From JAVWHX01 sp036639875 (GTDB taxonomy: Bacteria > Bacillota_I > Bacilli_A > Erysipelotrichales > Coprobacillaceae): a DNA stretch of 27,635 nucleotides. Positions 7,506-15,999 of the stretch are shown here, piece after piece. Within the stretch, counting starts at the first letter, position 1. Every line of letters starts with the position of its first letter. The stretch covers positions 1 through 27,635 of the forward strand of contig JAVWHX010000030.1 of NCBI GenBank assembly GCA_036639875.1, in the 5' to 3' direction. Under the pieces are notes generated by a model. It was given only the letters and a program-made list of their open reading frames with translations. It was not told the origin of the DNA and searched no databases. Both the position numbers and the translations under genes were made by a program.

Positions 7506-8511
7506 AAGAAAATAATAACATAATAAGTATAATAGCAAAGATAATCTGAGAGAAGCCTGTAAAACAACCATACAGCATTGCTTTTGGACCTTCTTTAACA
7601 AGATCTTTAAACTTAACTCGCATTCCTATTGCAGCCAAAGCAATAATTTCAAATTGAGAACTTATTAACTTTGCTGATGATGAAATCATTGCAGGAACAT
7701 ATCCAGTACTATTGATAACACTAAAGATAAAGAAACCAATAACAAACCAGGGAACTTTTGCTTTTATTTTAGCAGTTAAACCATCTTTTTTTGCAAATAA
7801 TGGTTGATTGTCTTCTAGATTCATTTTAGAAAAAACGACTGCAACAATAACAATAAATATTATTCTTACAATTTTAAAAATGGTTGCAAATTCAACAACA
7901 TCACTATTTACAAGTGAAGCAGAAGCAATAACTTGTCCTATTGATTGCAATGTTCCACCTATCAAACCAGCAGTACGCATAGTATCATGGTTATAAAGTA
8001 TTCCAGCAATAATGGGTAATGTTACCATCAGAATAGTCCCAGTCACATTAACAATAGTAATAGAAATCCCTTTATCTTTACTATCAGCATCAATAATTGG
8101 GGCAACCGTCCCAATGGCAGAAGATCCACAAACAGCATTCCCCGCACACATCAACAAAGAAAACTTTTTCCTAAAACCAAGCTTTTTTCCAATGAAATAA
8201 CAAGCCCCTATTGTTAAAGTCATTTGAATAGCAATAAAGCTTACTCCGTTCAATCCAATTCCCATTATATCAACCAAATGAAGTGTTAATCCTGTTAAAA
8301 CAATAGAATATTCTAATAGCTTACTTTCTGAAAACTTCGTCCCAATATTAAATATATCTTTGTTCAAAAAAGTATTTCCAGCAATCATTCCTATCCCGAT
8401 TGCAAACAATGCTGCTCCTATGCTTGGAAAAAACTTAGCAATCAGTTGAGCAATTAAACCTATAACTAAACAAACAATAAACCCTGGTAATATCTCTTTT
8501 AATTTATTCAT
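7504..8511 (-). CDS. YeiH-family putative sulfate exporter
   Basis: This 335-residue integral membrane protein matches the YeiH/UPF0324 family (PF03601, 'putative sulfate exporter'). Signs are the N-terminal GFIVCLVIGLIAQLIAKFFP, GMIAGNTFLN, the conserved LMCAGNAVCGSSAIGTVAPI, about ten hydrophobic spans and the C-terminal IIALAAIGMRVKFKDL. The family label rests on little biochemistry, so the substrate is not certain. The start has a GGGGATAGGA ribosome site. It diverges from a LysR-type gene, the same pairing as E. coli yeiH/yeiE, so LysR control from the shared 8512-8632 region is likely. It ends in its own terminator before the double-GntR gene. Confidence 0.88.
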   Translation of the reverse strand: MNKLKEILPGFIVCLVIGLIAQLIAKFFPSIGAALFAIGIGMIAGNTFLNKDIFNIGTKFSESKLLEYSIVLTGLTLHLVDIMGIGLNGVSFIAIQMTLTIGACYFIGKKLGFRKKFSLLMCAGNAVCGSSAIGTVAPIIDADSKDKGISITIVNVTGTILMVTLPIIAGILYNHDTMRTAGLIGGTLQSIGQVIASASLVNSDVVEFATIFKIVRIIFIVIVAVVFSKMNLEDNQPLFAKKDGLTAKIKAKVPWFVIGFFIFSVINSTGYVPAMISSSAKLISSQFEIIALAAIGMRVKFKDLVKEGPKAMLYGCFTGFSQIIFAIILIMLLFS

Positions 8512-8632
8512 TCCTATCCCCTATAACCTTCTTTTTACATTATTTGCATTTTAACATATTTTACCTATAAATAAAAATTATAATTTATTATATTCAATAA
8601 ATATATGTTATAATCTAGTTGAGGTGAATATT
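8512..8632. promoter_or_regulatory. Divergent promoter region between the YeiH-like and LysR genes
   Basis: A very AT-rich region of 121 bases holds a TATAAT box at 8609-8614 for the LysR gene. A 12-base perfect palindrome AAATTATAATTT lies at 8575-8586. Its position between the two starts suits a LysR operator (short dyads of the T-N11-A type), but which sequence is bound cannot be told from this one copy. Confidence 0.5.
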
Positions 8633-9499
8633 ATGATAGATCCTAAATTAAAAACATTCACAAAAGTTGTTGAATGTAAAAGTTTTACTCAAGCAGCATT
8701 ACTATTACATCTTACACAACCTGCTGTAACACAACATATCAAACAATTAGAAAATTATTATCAACATAAACTCATCCAAAACACACATAAAGAATTTGAA
8801 TTAACAGAAGCTGGACATCGTCTTTATGAATATGCAAAAATACAAATACATAACGAAAACCTATTTGAATCACAATTATATAAAGTTTCCTTACCCTTAA
8901 CAGTTGGTTCTACATTATCTATTGCTGATTATTATCTTCCACATATTTTAGGAAGTTATCTCACTCATTCAAGCCAAAGATGTCAGATATTTGTTGATAA
9001 TACACAAACATTAGTACAAAAGATTATTGATGGTGAAGTTGATTGTGCTTTTGTAGAAGGACAATTTGATTTAAGATTATTTGAATACCATTTATTTAAA
9101 AATGAGAAGTTTATCCTTGTTGCTAAGAGTAATCACCCTCTTGCAAATAAACAAATATCTTTTCACGAACTGCTTGCTTATCCTTTATTCATTAGAGAAG
9201 AAGGTTCAGGAACAAGAAATATCTTAGAGAATTATCTTCGTCAAATCATTTATGATATTTCATCATTCCAAAAAGTTATTGAAGTACAAAGTTTAACAAT
9301 GATTAAAAAAATGATTACCGAAACTCTCGGACTTAGTTTTCTATATGAAGGAGTTGTTAAAGATGAACTTCTTACAGGTGAACTTGTTCAACTTAATCTT
9401 GAAGACTTTGATTTAATCAAACCTATGCACTTTATCTATCTTAAAAACAATATTAATAGAAGTCATTACTTGGACTTCTTTCATACGATTACAGAATAA
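8633..9499 (+). CDS. LysR-type transcriptional regulator
   Basis: This 288-residue protein has the standard LysR plan. An N-terminal winged helix (about 1-60) shows FTKVVECKSFTQAALLLHL, then TQPAVTQHIKQLENYY and LTEAGHRLYEYA. A periplasmic-binding-like effector domain (about 85-288) starts LTVGSTLSIADYYLP and includes GEVDCAFVEGQFD and IREEGSGTRNILE. The overall look is close to CysL/YeiE-type regulators. The frame also opens at a GTG (8624), but that lies in the ribosome site GAGGTG, so ATG 8633 is used. It diverges from the YeiH-like transporter, its probable target. The co-inducer is unknown. Confidence 0.93.
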   Translation: MIDPKLKTFTKVVECKSFTQAALLLHLTQPAVTQHIKQLENYYQHKLIQNTHKEFELTEAGHRLYEYAKIQIHNENLFESQLYKVSLPLTVGSTLSIADYYLPHILGSYLTHSSQRCQIFVDNTQTLVQKIIDGEVDCAFVEGQFDLRLFEYHLFKNEKFILVAKSNHPLANKQISFHELLAYPLFIREEGSGTRNILENYLRQIIYDISSFQKVIEVQSLTMIKKMITETLGLSFLYEGVVKDELLTGELVQLNLEDFDLIKPMHFIYLKNNINRSHYLDFFHTITE

Positions 9500-9523
9500 A
9501 AACTTCCTAATTAGGAAGTTTTT
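9498..9523. terminator. Bidirectional terminator between LysR and ABC permease genes
   Basis: AAAAACTTCCTAA is followed by its exact reverse complement, giving a symmetric hairpin with A and T tracts on both sides. The stop codons of both convergent genes overlap its ends. Confidence 0.9.
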
Positions 9524-11120
9524 ATAATTCTTGGAATCTTCTTGTACCCCATGTTGTAAGCATATAATAGAGTAGTATATCAACAACTATAAATGCCACA
9601 ATAACAATATAAGTATAAATATCTAGCGTTACAAACTGATTTAAGAAGCCAAGATATACACCTACCAATACAAAAGCAAATCCCATTGATGCAAACATTG
9701 TTACCATAACTGGCATACTTTGTTTAACACAAGCAGTTTCATTTACCCAATCAAATTTTGGTTTCCATAGATTTAATATTAAACCAAGCAATGCAATCAA
9801 AGTAGTAAATAATATTGGTGATAAAATAATAAGAAATGCATCGAACAAATTAACTTTGAATAAGATTACAGACACTACAGAAAATATAATTTGAGGTGGG
9901 ATACATAATATCAAATGTAATCCTAGTTTTGTATCAAGAATATTTCTTGCTGGAATTGGTAGAGACTTAATAATCCATAAACGATCACCCTCTAGTGATA
10001 TTAGTGAAGCACTAATAATATTCAATGAACCAATTGCTACTCCTGCCATACATAAAACTGGAGTTACAAATCCAGATATTTCAGGAATCATGCTCATAAA
10101 CATTTCAATATCGTCTTTATATATAACCAATCCTCCTGCTCCTACTAAGGTAAAGAGAATACCCATAGAACCATTTAGCATAACCATTGCATTAGAAGTA
10201 AAATGTCTAAATTCTCTTATCAACAATGCCTTATTTAATGATTTAGCCTTCATTGGCTTTTCAACATATTTTAATTTCTTTGTTTTAGAATCACTTGTTG
10301 CAAGTTTAATAAAACTCTTTGAAAGAACATACATAACAATAACAAATGGAACAATAACACATACAAGATAAATAAGTAAACTTGTTATATTCCCTTGTTC
10401 AATAGCAATCCCTAAATGATAGATAGGGAATAGCCCTTGTTCTATTGCCTGAGCAATACTTTTTCCATTTTGAATCAATAAAGCGACATAACTTTGAATT
10501 GAACTCACAACATAGAAATAAGCACCAAAGAATGCAATAGATAAAACCAAAGTAACAATATTCTTTCTTCTTACATGCTTCATGATATTTTCCATTAACC
10601 ACCCAAATACAGATGAAATAGCTAATACAAACAATGGCAACGTTAAAACAACAATTAAACATGCAATCATTTGTGGTACACTTAAACCAACGTTGATAAT
10701 ATAAACAACAATTGCTGGTCCAGCAACAAGTATTTCATAAGCATAATTTAATATTAATATAACAAAGATACGACTTAAAAGAATATCTCTATTTTTAATT
10801 GGCATAGCCAATAACATATGATTATCTTTTGCTTCATATATCTCATGTTGAACTAAGAAAACACTACCTACAAAACAAAGCATTATAATCATAATTCCCA
10901 TAACTGCAAAGTACAACCAACCAATTCCCATTAATTGTAGTGGTTCAATTAATGAAGAAAATAGCATACCAAACAATCCAGAAAAGACAACAGCAACATA
11001 ACCAAACAAAAGAATCATAAGAAGAATCTTACCAGCTCCACCCGCTTGAGATTTCTTACTTCCTCTCATTTGATTCGCAAATAAGCCACGAAGTCTAATC
11101 TTAATTAATGTCTTAAGCAT
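9522..11120 (-). CDS. ABC-2-like exporter permease (putative ABC exporter)
   Basis: This 532-residue membrane protein has about a dozen hydrophobic segments in two halves, separated by a charged cytosolic stretch (KTKKLKYVEKPMKAKSLNKA). It resembles the large 'putative ABC exporter' permeases (PF16949-like), which pair with one ATPase. The ATG at 11120 is chosen because GGAGG lies six bases before it; an ATG two codons upstream has no room for a ribosome site. It overlaps the ATPase gene by 8 bases and its ribosome site lies in the ATPase codons, so the two are translationally coupled. It is the last gene of the SdpR-SdpI-ABC operon. The substrate is unknown; export of a peptide or lipid is a guess. 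Confidence 0.85.
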   Translation of the reverse strand: MLKTLIKIRLRGLFANQMRGSKKSQAGGAGKILLMILLFGYVAVVFSGLFGMLFSSLIEPLQLMGIGWLYFAVMGIMIIMLCFVGSVFLVQHEIYEAKDNHMLLAMPIKNRDILLSRIFVILILNYAYEILVAGPAIVVYIINVGLSVPQMIACLIVVLTLPLFVLAISSVFGWLMENIMKHVRRKNIVTLVLSIAFFGAYFYVVSSIQSYVALLIQNGKSIAQAIEQGLFPIYHLGIAIEQGNITSLLIYLVCVIVPFVIVMYVLSKSFIKLATSDSKTKKLKYVEKPMKAKSLNKALLIREFRHFTSNAMVMLNGSMGILFTLVGAGGLVIYKDDIEMFMSMIPEISGFVTPVLCMAGVAIGSLNIISASLISLEGDRLWIIKSLPIPARNILDTKLGLHLILCIPPQIIFSVVSVILFKVNLFDAFLIILSPILFTTLIALLGLILNLWKPKFDWVNETACVKQSMPVMVTMFASMGFAFVLVGVYLGFLNQFVTLDIYTYIVIVAFIVVDILLYYMLTTWGTRRFQEL

Positions 11121-11826
11121 GGTCATCCTCCAACTCTAAGAAGACTTCTTCTAAAGAATCATCACCTATAACCTCATGAGTAGGTCCACTAATAAGTAAT
11201 TTACCTTTTTTAATAATTGCTATTTCATCACATAATTTTTCAGCAACTTCTAAGACGTGAGTAGAGAAGAAAATAGCTCCCCCTCGATCACATAAATCTT
11301 TCATAATTCCTTTTAATAAATGTGATGCTTTTGGATCAAGTCCAACAAATGGTTCATCCATAATAACTAACTTAGGATCATGGATAAATCCTGCAATAAG
11401 TGCTAACTTTTGTTTCATACCATGTGAATAAGCACTTACTGGTTGTGCTAAGTCAGAAGTTAATTCTAACATATCAGCATATTTCTTGATACGTTCTTCA
11501 CGATCTTTCTTTGAAACTTGATATACATCAGCAACAAAGTTAAGATATTGAATACCTGATAGATATTCATATAAATCTGGATTATCTGGTATATAAGCTA
11601 AGTTTCTCTTACATTCAATTGGATTATCCTTAATCGATACTCCATCAATATATATTTCACCTTCATCAAATGGCATAACACCTACAATTGATTTCAAAGT
11701 TGTTGTTTTACCAGCACCATTATGACCAATAAAACCATAAATTTTTCCATTTTCTATTGTTAATGATAAATCATCAACTGCTTTAAATTCATCATACTTC
11801 TTTGTTAAATGTTCAATTTTTAACAT
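11113..11826 (-). CDS. ABC transporter ATP-binding protein
   Basis: This 237-residue ATPase shows all motifs: Walker A GHNGAGKTTT (about 32-41), a Q-loop-like region AYIPDNPDLYEYLSG, the signature region YSHGMKQKLALIAG (SHGMK in place of LSGGQ), Walker B LVIMDEPFVGLDP and the switch His in FFSTHVLE. It would power the permease downstream. The earlier ATG at 11847 is rejected: the ATG at 11826 has AAAGGGG in front of it. It starts 13 bases after the SdpI-like gene. Subtype is the ABC-2 exporter class (CcmA/NatA-like). Confidence 0.93.
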   Translation of the reverse strand: MLKIEHLTKKYDEFKAVDDLSLTIENGKIYGFIGHNGAGKTTTLKSIVGVMPFDEGEIYIDGVSIKDNPIECKRNLAYIPDNPDLYEYLSGIQYLNFVADVYQVSKKDREERIKKYADMLELTSDLAQPVSAYSHGMKQKLALIAGFIHDPKLVIMDEPFVGLDPKASHLLKGIMKDLCDRGGAIFFSTHVLEVAEKLCDEIAIIKKGKLLISGPTHEVIGDDSLEEVFLELEDDHA

Positions 11827-11839
11827 ATTCTTTTCCCCT

Positions 11840-12472
11840 TTATTCACTTTCTATTTTTTTATATACAATATAAGAATAAACAAAATCAATAAATGTCATT
11901 GTTAACATTATAGCAACCATTGCCCAGGCCATATTAGGAAGATTAAACAGACCCCATATCACTATTACTATTCCAGATAAGACAAAACTATAACCACCAA
12001 ATTTTTGAGTTTTACGCCATACTCTCTCATTAGAAATCGCCCAAGGTGTTCTAATCCCTATACTGAAATTCTGTGGTAACTTCGGCATATAATTACCTGC
12101 TGCTATAAATAAGCACCCTGTTAAAACACACATAATTAAACTACCATTTGCATGAGGATTTAACGTCATATAATAGAAGAAGCAACAGACAAGTATCAAA
12201 AATACAGAAATCCCTTTTCTTATAAGTTCATATGTTGCTATTCTTGATTGGAAGTTCCTTCTTTTAGGATCAATTTTCATAGCTAATACGAATCCATAAT
12301 ATAATACAATTGGTAATAATGTTATAATTAGAAATTCATACCGACTTCCATATCTATCAATTTGCCACGATCCATTCCAATGTAATGGAATTTTATCTGG
12401 TAAAAAGAATATTCCAGAAGTTAATCCTAAAGTTGCTACCCACATAAAGATATCAAAAGCTCTCTTCTTCAT
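11840..12472 (-). CDS. SdpI-like membrane protein (DUF1648/SdpI family)
   Basis: This 210-residue protein has a first span, then the DUF1648 signature around FLPDKIPLHWNGSWQIDRYG, then five more spans, with the SdpI-type motif NFSIGIRTPWAISNERVW in the middle. In Bacillus subtilis SdpI gives immunity to the killing peptide SDP and works with the repressor SdpR; many homologues lack a toxin gene and their role is open. The ATG at 12472 lies inside the ArsR gene (20-base overlap) with AAGGGGG before it. The frame opens earlier, at 12502, without a ribosome site. The ABC exporter genes follow it, but no sdpC-like gene is seen nearby. Confidence 0.88.
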   Translation of the reverse strand: MKKRAFDIFMWVATLGLTSGIFFLPDKIPLHWNGSWQIDRYGSRYEFLIITLLPIVLYYGFVLAMKIDPKRRNFQSRIATYELIRKGISVFLILVCCFFYYMTLNPHANGSLIMCVLTGCLFIAAGNYMPKLPQNFSIGIRTPWAISNERVWRKTQKFGGYSFVLSGIVIVIWGLFNLPNMAWAMVAIMLTMTFIDFVYSYIVYKKIESE

Positions 12473-12740
12473 CGATAATATCCCCCTTATCTGTAAAATC
12501 AATAAACCATTTCATCATATCTTGAAAAATTGTCATATCAATACTATACAAGATATTCTGTCCTTGTCTCTCATCAATAATTAAACCACTATTTTTTAGT
12601 ATAGCTAAATGATGAGAAATAGAAGGTTTTGTAATATGAAAATAATCCGCTATTTCTCCAGCATTCAGTGTTTCGTCTTTCAACAATTCTAAGATCTTCC
12701 GTCTTGTTGGATCACTCAACGCCTTAAAAGCATCTCCCAT
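12453..12740 (-). CDS. SdpR-like ArsR-family repressor
   Basis: This 95-residue winged-helix protein begins MGDAFKALSDPTRRKILELL, the typical ArsR/SdpR start. The recognition helix region is HITKPSISHHLAILKNSGLI and the wing is DERQGQNILYSID. There is no metal-binding ELCVCDL motif, so it is not an arsenic or metal sensor of the usual type. SdpR represses its own sdpRI operon in B. subtilis and is held off DNA by SdpI; the gene order here (repressor then SdpI) is the same. AAAGGAGG precedes the start. A large inverted repeat (12759-12796) between promoter and start is the likely operator. Confidence 0.92.
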   Translation of the reverse strand: MGDAFKALSDPTRRKILELLKDETLNAGEIADYFHITKPSISHHLAILKNSGLIIDERQGQNILYSIDMTIFQDMMKWFIDFTDKGDIIDEEESF

Positions 12741-12758
12741 ATCTCAATCCTCCTTTCG

Positions 12759-12796
12759 ATATTAGATATTTAGATAAACGTCTAAATATCTAATAT
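12759..12796. promoter_or_regulatory. Operator of the SdpR-like repressor: 16-6-16 inverted repeat
   Basis: ATATTAGATATTTAGA (12759-12774), six bases TAAACG, and the exact reverse complement (12781-12796) form a perfect dyad. It starts one base downstream of the -10 box and ends just before the ribosome site, so a bound repressor would block initiation. Each arm is itself nearly symmetric (ATAT-TAG-ATAT), so two dimers may bind. Confidence 0.85.
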
Positions 12797-12797
12797 G

Positions 12798-12825
12798 ATT
12801 ATATCACTATTTATATTTTTGTAAA
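12798..12825 (-). promoter_or_regulatory. Sigma-A promoter of the SdpRI-ABC operon
   Basis: On the minus strand TTTACA (12825-12820), a 16-base spacer and TATAAT (12803-12798) precede the operator. The predicted start of transcription (around 12791) lies inside the inverted repeat. Confidence 0.8.
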
Positions 12826-12850
12826 GAGACGAGCACACGATTTTAAGCAA

Positions 12851-12876
12851 ATAAAAAAAAGGACAAAATGTCCTTT
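12851..12876 (-). terminator. Terminator of the HPr gene
   Basis: On the minus strand AAAGGACA, a three-base loop and TGTCCTTT form a perfect stem followed by a run of T (12851-12860 read in reverse). It follows the ptsH stop by about 18 bases. Confidence 0.9.
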
Positions 12877-12893
12877 CTTTACCAAGTTGTTTA

Positions 12894-13163
12894 TTATTCA
12901 GCAACTTTTTGTTCTTTAATTACAGTAGCAATTGAAGCAATCATGTCTTTTTCATCATCACCATCAGCAATGATTTCAACAGTAGCTTTAGTTGGAACTC
13001 CTAAAGACATAACACCCATAATTGATTTTAAGTTTACTTCTTTACCGTTATAAACTAAAGTTGCGTTACTAGTGAATTTATTAGCTTGATTTACTAAGAT
13101 AGTTGCTGGTCTAGCGTGTAACCCCACTGGATCTGAAACTACGAAAGATAATTTTTCTGCCAT
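12894..13163 (-). CDS. ptsH: Phosphocarrier protein HPr
   Basis: This 89-residue protein is a full-length HPr, the phosphate carrier from Enzyme I to all PTS permeases. The active His is H16 in VGLHARPATI. The regulatory serine phosphorylated by HPr kinase is S47 in NLKSIMGVMSLGV, so CcpA-type catabolite control is expected. AAGGAGG precedes the start. It is a single-gene unit with its own promoter and terminator; ptsI is not beside it. In this window it would serve the beta-glucoside permease at 22900. Confidence 0.97.
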   Translation of the reverse strand: MAEKLSFVVSDPVGLHARPATILVNQANKFTSNATLVYNGKEVNLKSIMGVMSLGVPTKATVEIIADGDDEKDMIASIATVIKEQKVAE

Positions 13164-13197
13164 CTTATTGACTCCTCCTTAAATAATTTATAACAAT

Positions 13198-13206
13198 ATT
13201 ATAACA
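13198..13206 (-). promoter_or_regulatory. Extended -10 promoter of ptsH
   Basis: TGT directly before TATAAT (13203-13198, minus strand) makes an extended -10 box about 35 bases before the start codon. The -35 is weak. Confidence 0.65.
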
Positions 13207-13325
13207 CAATATATTTACATTTCCATCTTTTTTTAAATTTTCTTTAGCGCTTTCATAGATATTCATTTGCATCTAATTCAAACACATTTTTTATCACATA
13301 AATCGACCAATTTCTTTACAAAAAA

Positions 13326-14390
13326 TTAATCAAATAACTCATTTTTAACCTTTTGAGCTACAATTAAGAATCTATGTGTTGTCATTTCATAAAAGCTTCT
13401 TTCTTTTATTTCTTTTAAAGCTTTTAAATAGAATATTTTATATTTATTAATATCACCTAAGTCTGGTGAATTATTCTTAAAATATGTATGTAAAGCATTT
13501 AAACTATGGAAACGAATTGTTCCATAATCTTCAAGTTTTTCAATAACTTTCATTTCAATATCTTCTAAAGTTTGAGCGCAAGAGAATGCATCCCAAGACC
13601 CTTTCATACCATAAGGCATATAAATCTTTAAGAATTCTTTTAAGTTAGCTGTTCCATTTTGATTAACAATAAAATATCCATCTTTCTTTAATACTCTATG
13701 AATTTCAAGTTTATCATAATTCGAATATTGACACATAACAACATCAATCTTATCATCTTTAAAAGGCATTTGACCAGAAGGTGTTAATTTCGTAACTTTA
13801 AAAGGTGTATCTTCAAACTTATCCTTTATACTTTCTAATTCACTATAGGGTTCTACAACAAATGCTGCTTCAGGTAATGGAGCATACTCTTTTGCAAACT
13901 CACCTTTATCAACACTTAAGAAAGCAAGATGATCAGTTGGTTCAACATACTTCTTTAAGATTTCTTTTTCATCATATTGTTCTGGTGTTTTTACATATGT
14001 TTCATCATTCATTAATGTTTGAGATAATTGTTCTAATTCATTTTGAAGTAATATTGCTTCTTGAATTTCTTTTTTACATCTTTGTTTACCATAAATCAAA
14101 ATCATATATTGAACAATTGCATCAGCAACTATCCCCATAGCAATAAATAAAATCAAATAGATAAACCAAGCTGTTGAAAACATTGCTTCAGGACTTGAAA
14201 TAAAATAACATACTAAACATACAAATACCATATAACCAACACGATTATAACTAAATGTTCTATTTAAAGATAAATACCAATTCACATTATCACTTTTAGC
14301 CATCTTACTTCTGGTAATCTCAAATAATACCATTTGCATCAACATCAACATTCCTATAAAAGTTGCTAGTATTATAAATAAATATTGCAT
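13326..14390 (-). CDS. Membrane-anchored methyltransferase-like protein
   Basis: This 354-residue protein has three N-terminal spans (about 3-24, 50-66 and 73-98), a short helical charged linker (103-150) and a soluble domain resembling class I SAM methyltransferases. The match is best at SGQMPFKDDKIDVVMCQYSN (205-224), HRVLKKDGYFIVNQNG (231-246) and the closing THRFLIVAQK. The glycine-rich SAM loop (motif I, ExGxGxG) is not visible; that position reads TDHLAFLSVDKGEFAKEY. The catalytic state is therefore open: it may be a degenerate binding domain. Its ribosome site AAGGAG lies just after the lipoprotein stop, 9 bases away, so the two form an operon. The substrate is unknown. Confidence 0.65.
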   Translation of the reverse strand: MQYLFIILATFIGMLMLMQMVLFEITRSKMAKSDNVNWYLSLNRTFSYNRVGYMVFVCLVCYFISSPEAMFSTAWFIYLILFIAMGIVADAIVQYMILIYGKQRCKKEIQEAILLQNELEQLSQTLMNDETYVKTPEQYDEKEILKKYVEPTDHLAFLSVDKGEFAKEYAPLPEAAFVVEPYSELESIKDKFEDTPFKVTKLTPSGQMPFKDDKIDVVMCQYSNYDKLEIHRVLKKDGYFIVNQNGTANLKEFLKIYMPYGMKGSWDAFSCAQTLEDIEMKVIEKLEDYGTIRFHSLNALHTYFKNNSPDLGDINKYKIFYLKALKEIKERSFYEMTTHRFLIVAQKVKNELFD

Positions 14391-14399
14391 ATAATCTCC

Positions 14400-15971
14400 T
14401 TATTTAATTAAGTCGCCATCAAAAGTATAATACTCTTTTCCAGCTTCAAAATATCCCTTTTCGTTTAATTTAACAAAACTTTCTTTAGAGAAAATAACAT
14501 TCATATCATCCTCTACATCATATACGTAACTTCTTCCATTTTTCCCTAATATCATATATACCTTATCTTGATACTTGGCTATTGCTTGTTCTGGTAAAGT
14601 TGTATATTGGAGTGGAAATATTTCAGTACCTTCTTTATCAATAATTCCATAATTTCCAGTCTCATTATAAACAGCATAATATGAACTGCCTATGTACTTT
14701 ATCTGTGCGTAAAACTCTTTTGTTAAAACATCACCATTATCTTTAATAAGTGAATAGCCTTTTTCATCTGTTTTCACAACAGCACGAGCATTTTCATCAA
14801 ATGGTTTTGCATCCAAATAGACTTTATCGATAATTAGCTTATGATCAAAGTTATAATATTGATACCCTTTATTTCTAACATAAACAGGGAATATTTCTGA
14901 ATGTATCAACATCGCTTGTGGATATAATTGACAATTCTCTAATTCGCCAGTTAACTTTCCCTCTTTATAAACACTATGTGGTCCATATACAACATTTGAG
15001 CGAGCTGCATAAGTTTGAGCAGATAAGTAATAACTATTCATTAAAACAGGAACTCCACCAATTGGATAAACATATTGTTTTTCTCCATCCTTTAGAATAA
15101 TATTATTAACTCCATCAAAAGACACTTCTTTAAAAGATATACTATTTTGATAATATTTCTTATCCTTTAAATCAATATAAATCATACTTTTCAAAGATTC
15201 ATCATTTAAAACCACATGATTATCTAAACTTCCTACAATCTTATACTGTCCTTTTTCCTTAATCTCTAATTCAAAATCCAATTCCTTATTAGTATCATCA
15301 AAATAATAAAATTTTGATTTATCCTTTTGACCTACAACACACAATTGACGATCTTTATACTTATTAGCATATGTTATTTCTTCAGTACTCTTTAATAATT
15401 CTTGTCCATCCTTATAAAGAGTAATAAATTCCTTATCATTCTTAATAATTGGTAAGCCACTTTTCTTTATTGGAGTCTTATCAGATGCTGTATAAAGAAC
15501 CTCTCCCTTACTATTCAATACAAATAAATTTGCTATTACAAAACCAGCAGGATTATTATTAACAGGAGCTTTCACTTCTGTCTTTTTCTCTGTTGTTTTT
15601 TTATCCTTACTTTTTTTATCATCTGTTTTCTTTTCTTCAGTTTTCTTTTCTTCTTTTTTCACTTCAACTTTTTTTGTAGCATATAACATTTTATCCACTG
15701 CTTCTAATGTTTCATATGTCCCAGGTTTTACAATCTCTTCACCTTCTAAAGAAATCAACGCTTTTTCATTTTTAGTCGTTGTCACTATAAATCCAACGCC
15801 ATCAATCTCTTGAAATGTCTTATAACTATATTCTGTTAAACGCTCACCATCTTGATTATATAATGCATATAGAACATTATCTCTAGTAAGCATATATCTG
15901 ACTTCTTCAGTTTTTTGTGAACACCCAGCCAATAAAATCATTGCAAGTATACATAATCCTATTCTTTTCAT
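14400..15971 (-). CDS. WG-repeat-like lipoprotein
   Basis: This 523-residue lipoprotein has a signal peptide MKRIGLCILAMILLAGCSQK, a clear lipobox LAGC with C17 as the lipidated residue. The mature part contains beta-rich repeats of the WG type (for example YNETGNYGIIDKEGTEIFPL and GYSLIKDNGDVLTKEFYAQI). The repeats are interrupted near the N-terminus by a Lys/Glu/Thr-rich low-complexity linker (roughly residues 92-135). It should sit on the outer face of the membrane, probably as a propeller-like binding domain. The frame is open 19 codons upstream, but ATG 15971 has AAGGGGG before it and starts the signal peptide. It is followed at 9 bases by the membrane methyltransferase-like gene. Confidence 0.75.
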   Translation of the reverse strand: MKRIGLCILAMILLAGCSQKTEEVRYMLTRDNVLYALYNQDGERLTEYSYKTFQEIDGVGFIVTTTKNEKALISLEGEEIVKPGTYETLEAVDKMLYATKKVEVKKEEKKTEEKKTDDKKSKDKKTTEKKTEVKAPVNNNPAGFVIANLFVLNSKGEVLYTASDKTPIKKSGLPIIKNDKEFITLYKDGQELLKSTEEITYANKYKDRQLCVVGQKDKSKFYYFDDTNKELDFELEIKEKGQYKIVGSLDNHVVLNDESLKSMIYIDLKDKKYYQNSISFKEVSFDGVNNIILKDGEKQYVYPIGGVPVLMNSYYLSAQTYAARSNVVYGPHSVYKEGKLTGELENCQLYPQAMLIHSEIFPVYVRNKGYQYYNFDHKLIIDKVYLDAKPFDENARAVVKTDEKGYSLIKDNGDVLTKEFYAQIKYIGSSYYAVYNETGNYGIIDKEGTEIFPLQYTTLPEQAIAKYQDKVYMILGKNGRSYVYDVEDDMNVIFSKESFVKLNEKGYFEAGKEYYTFDGDLIK

Positions 15972-15999
15972 AGAAGTTAACCCCCTTAATATTGAGAAT

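Noticed and set aside
10399..10662. 87-codon minus-strand open frame within the ABC permease
   Set aside because: It is an out-of-frame shadow rich in Cys and aromatic residues, with no family match.
13805..14140. 111-codon plus-strand open frame opposite the methyltransferase-like gene
   Set aside because: Its His/Leu/Gln-rich translation is a typical reverse shadow of AT-rich coding DNA.
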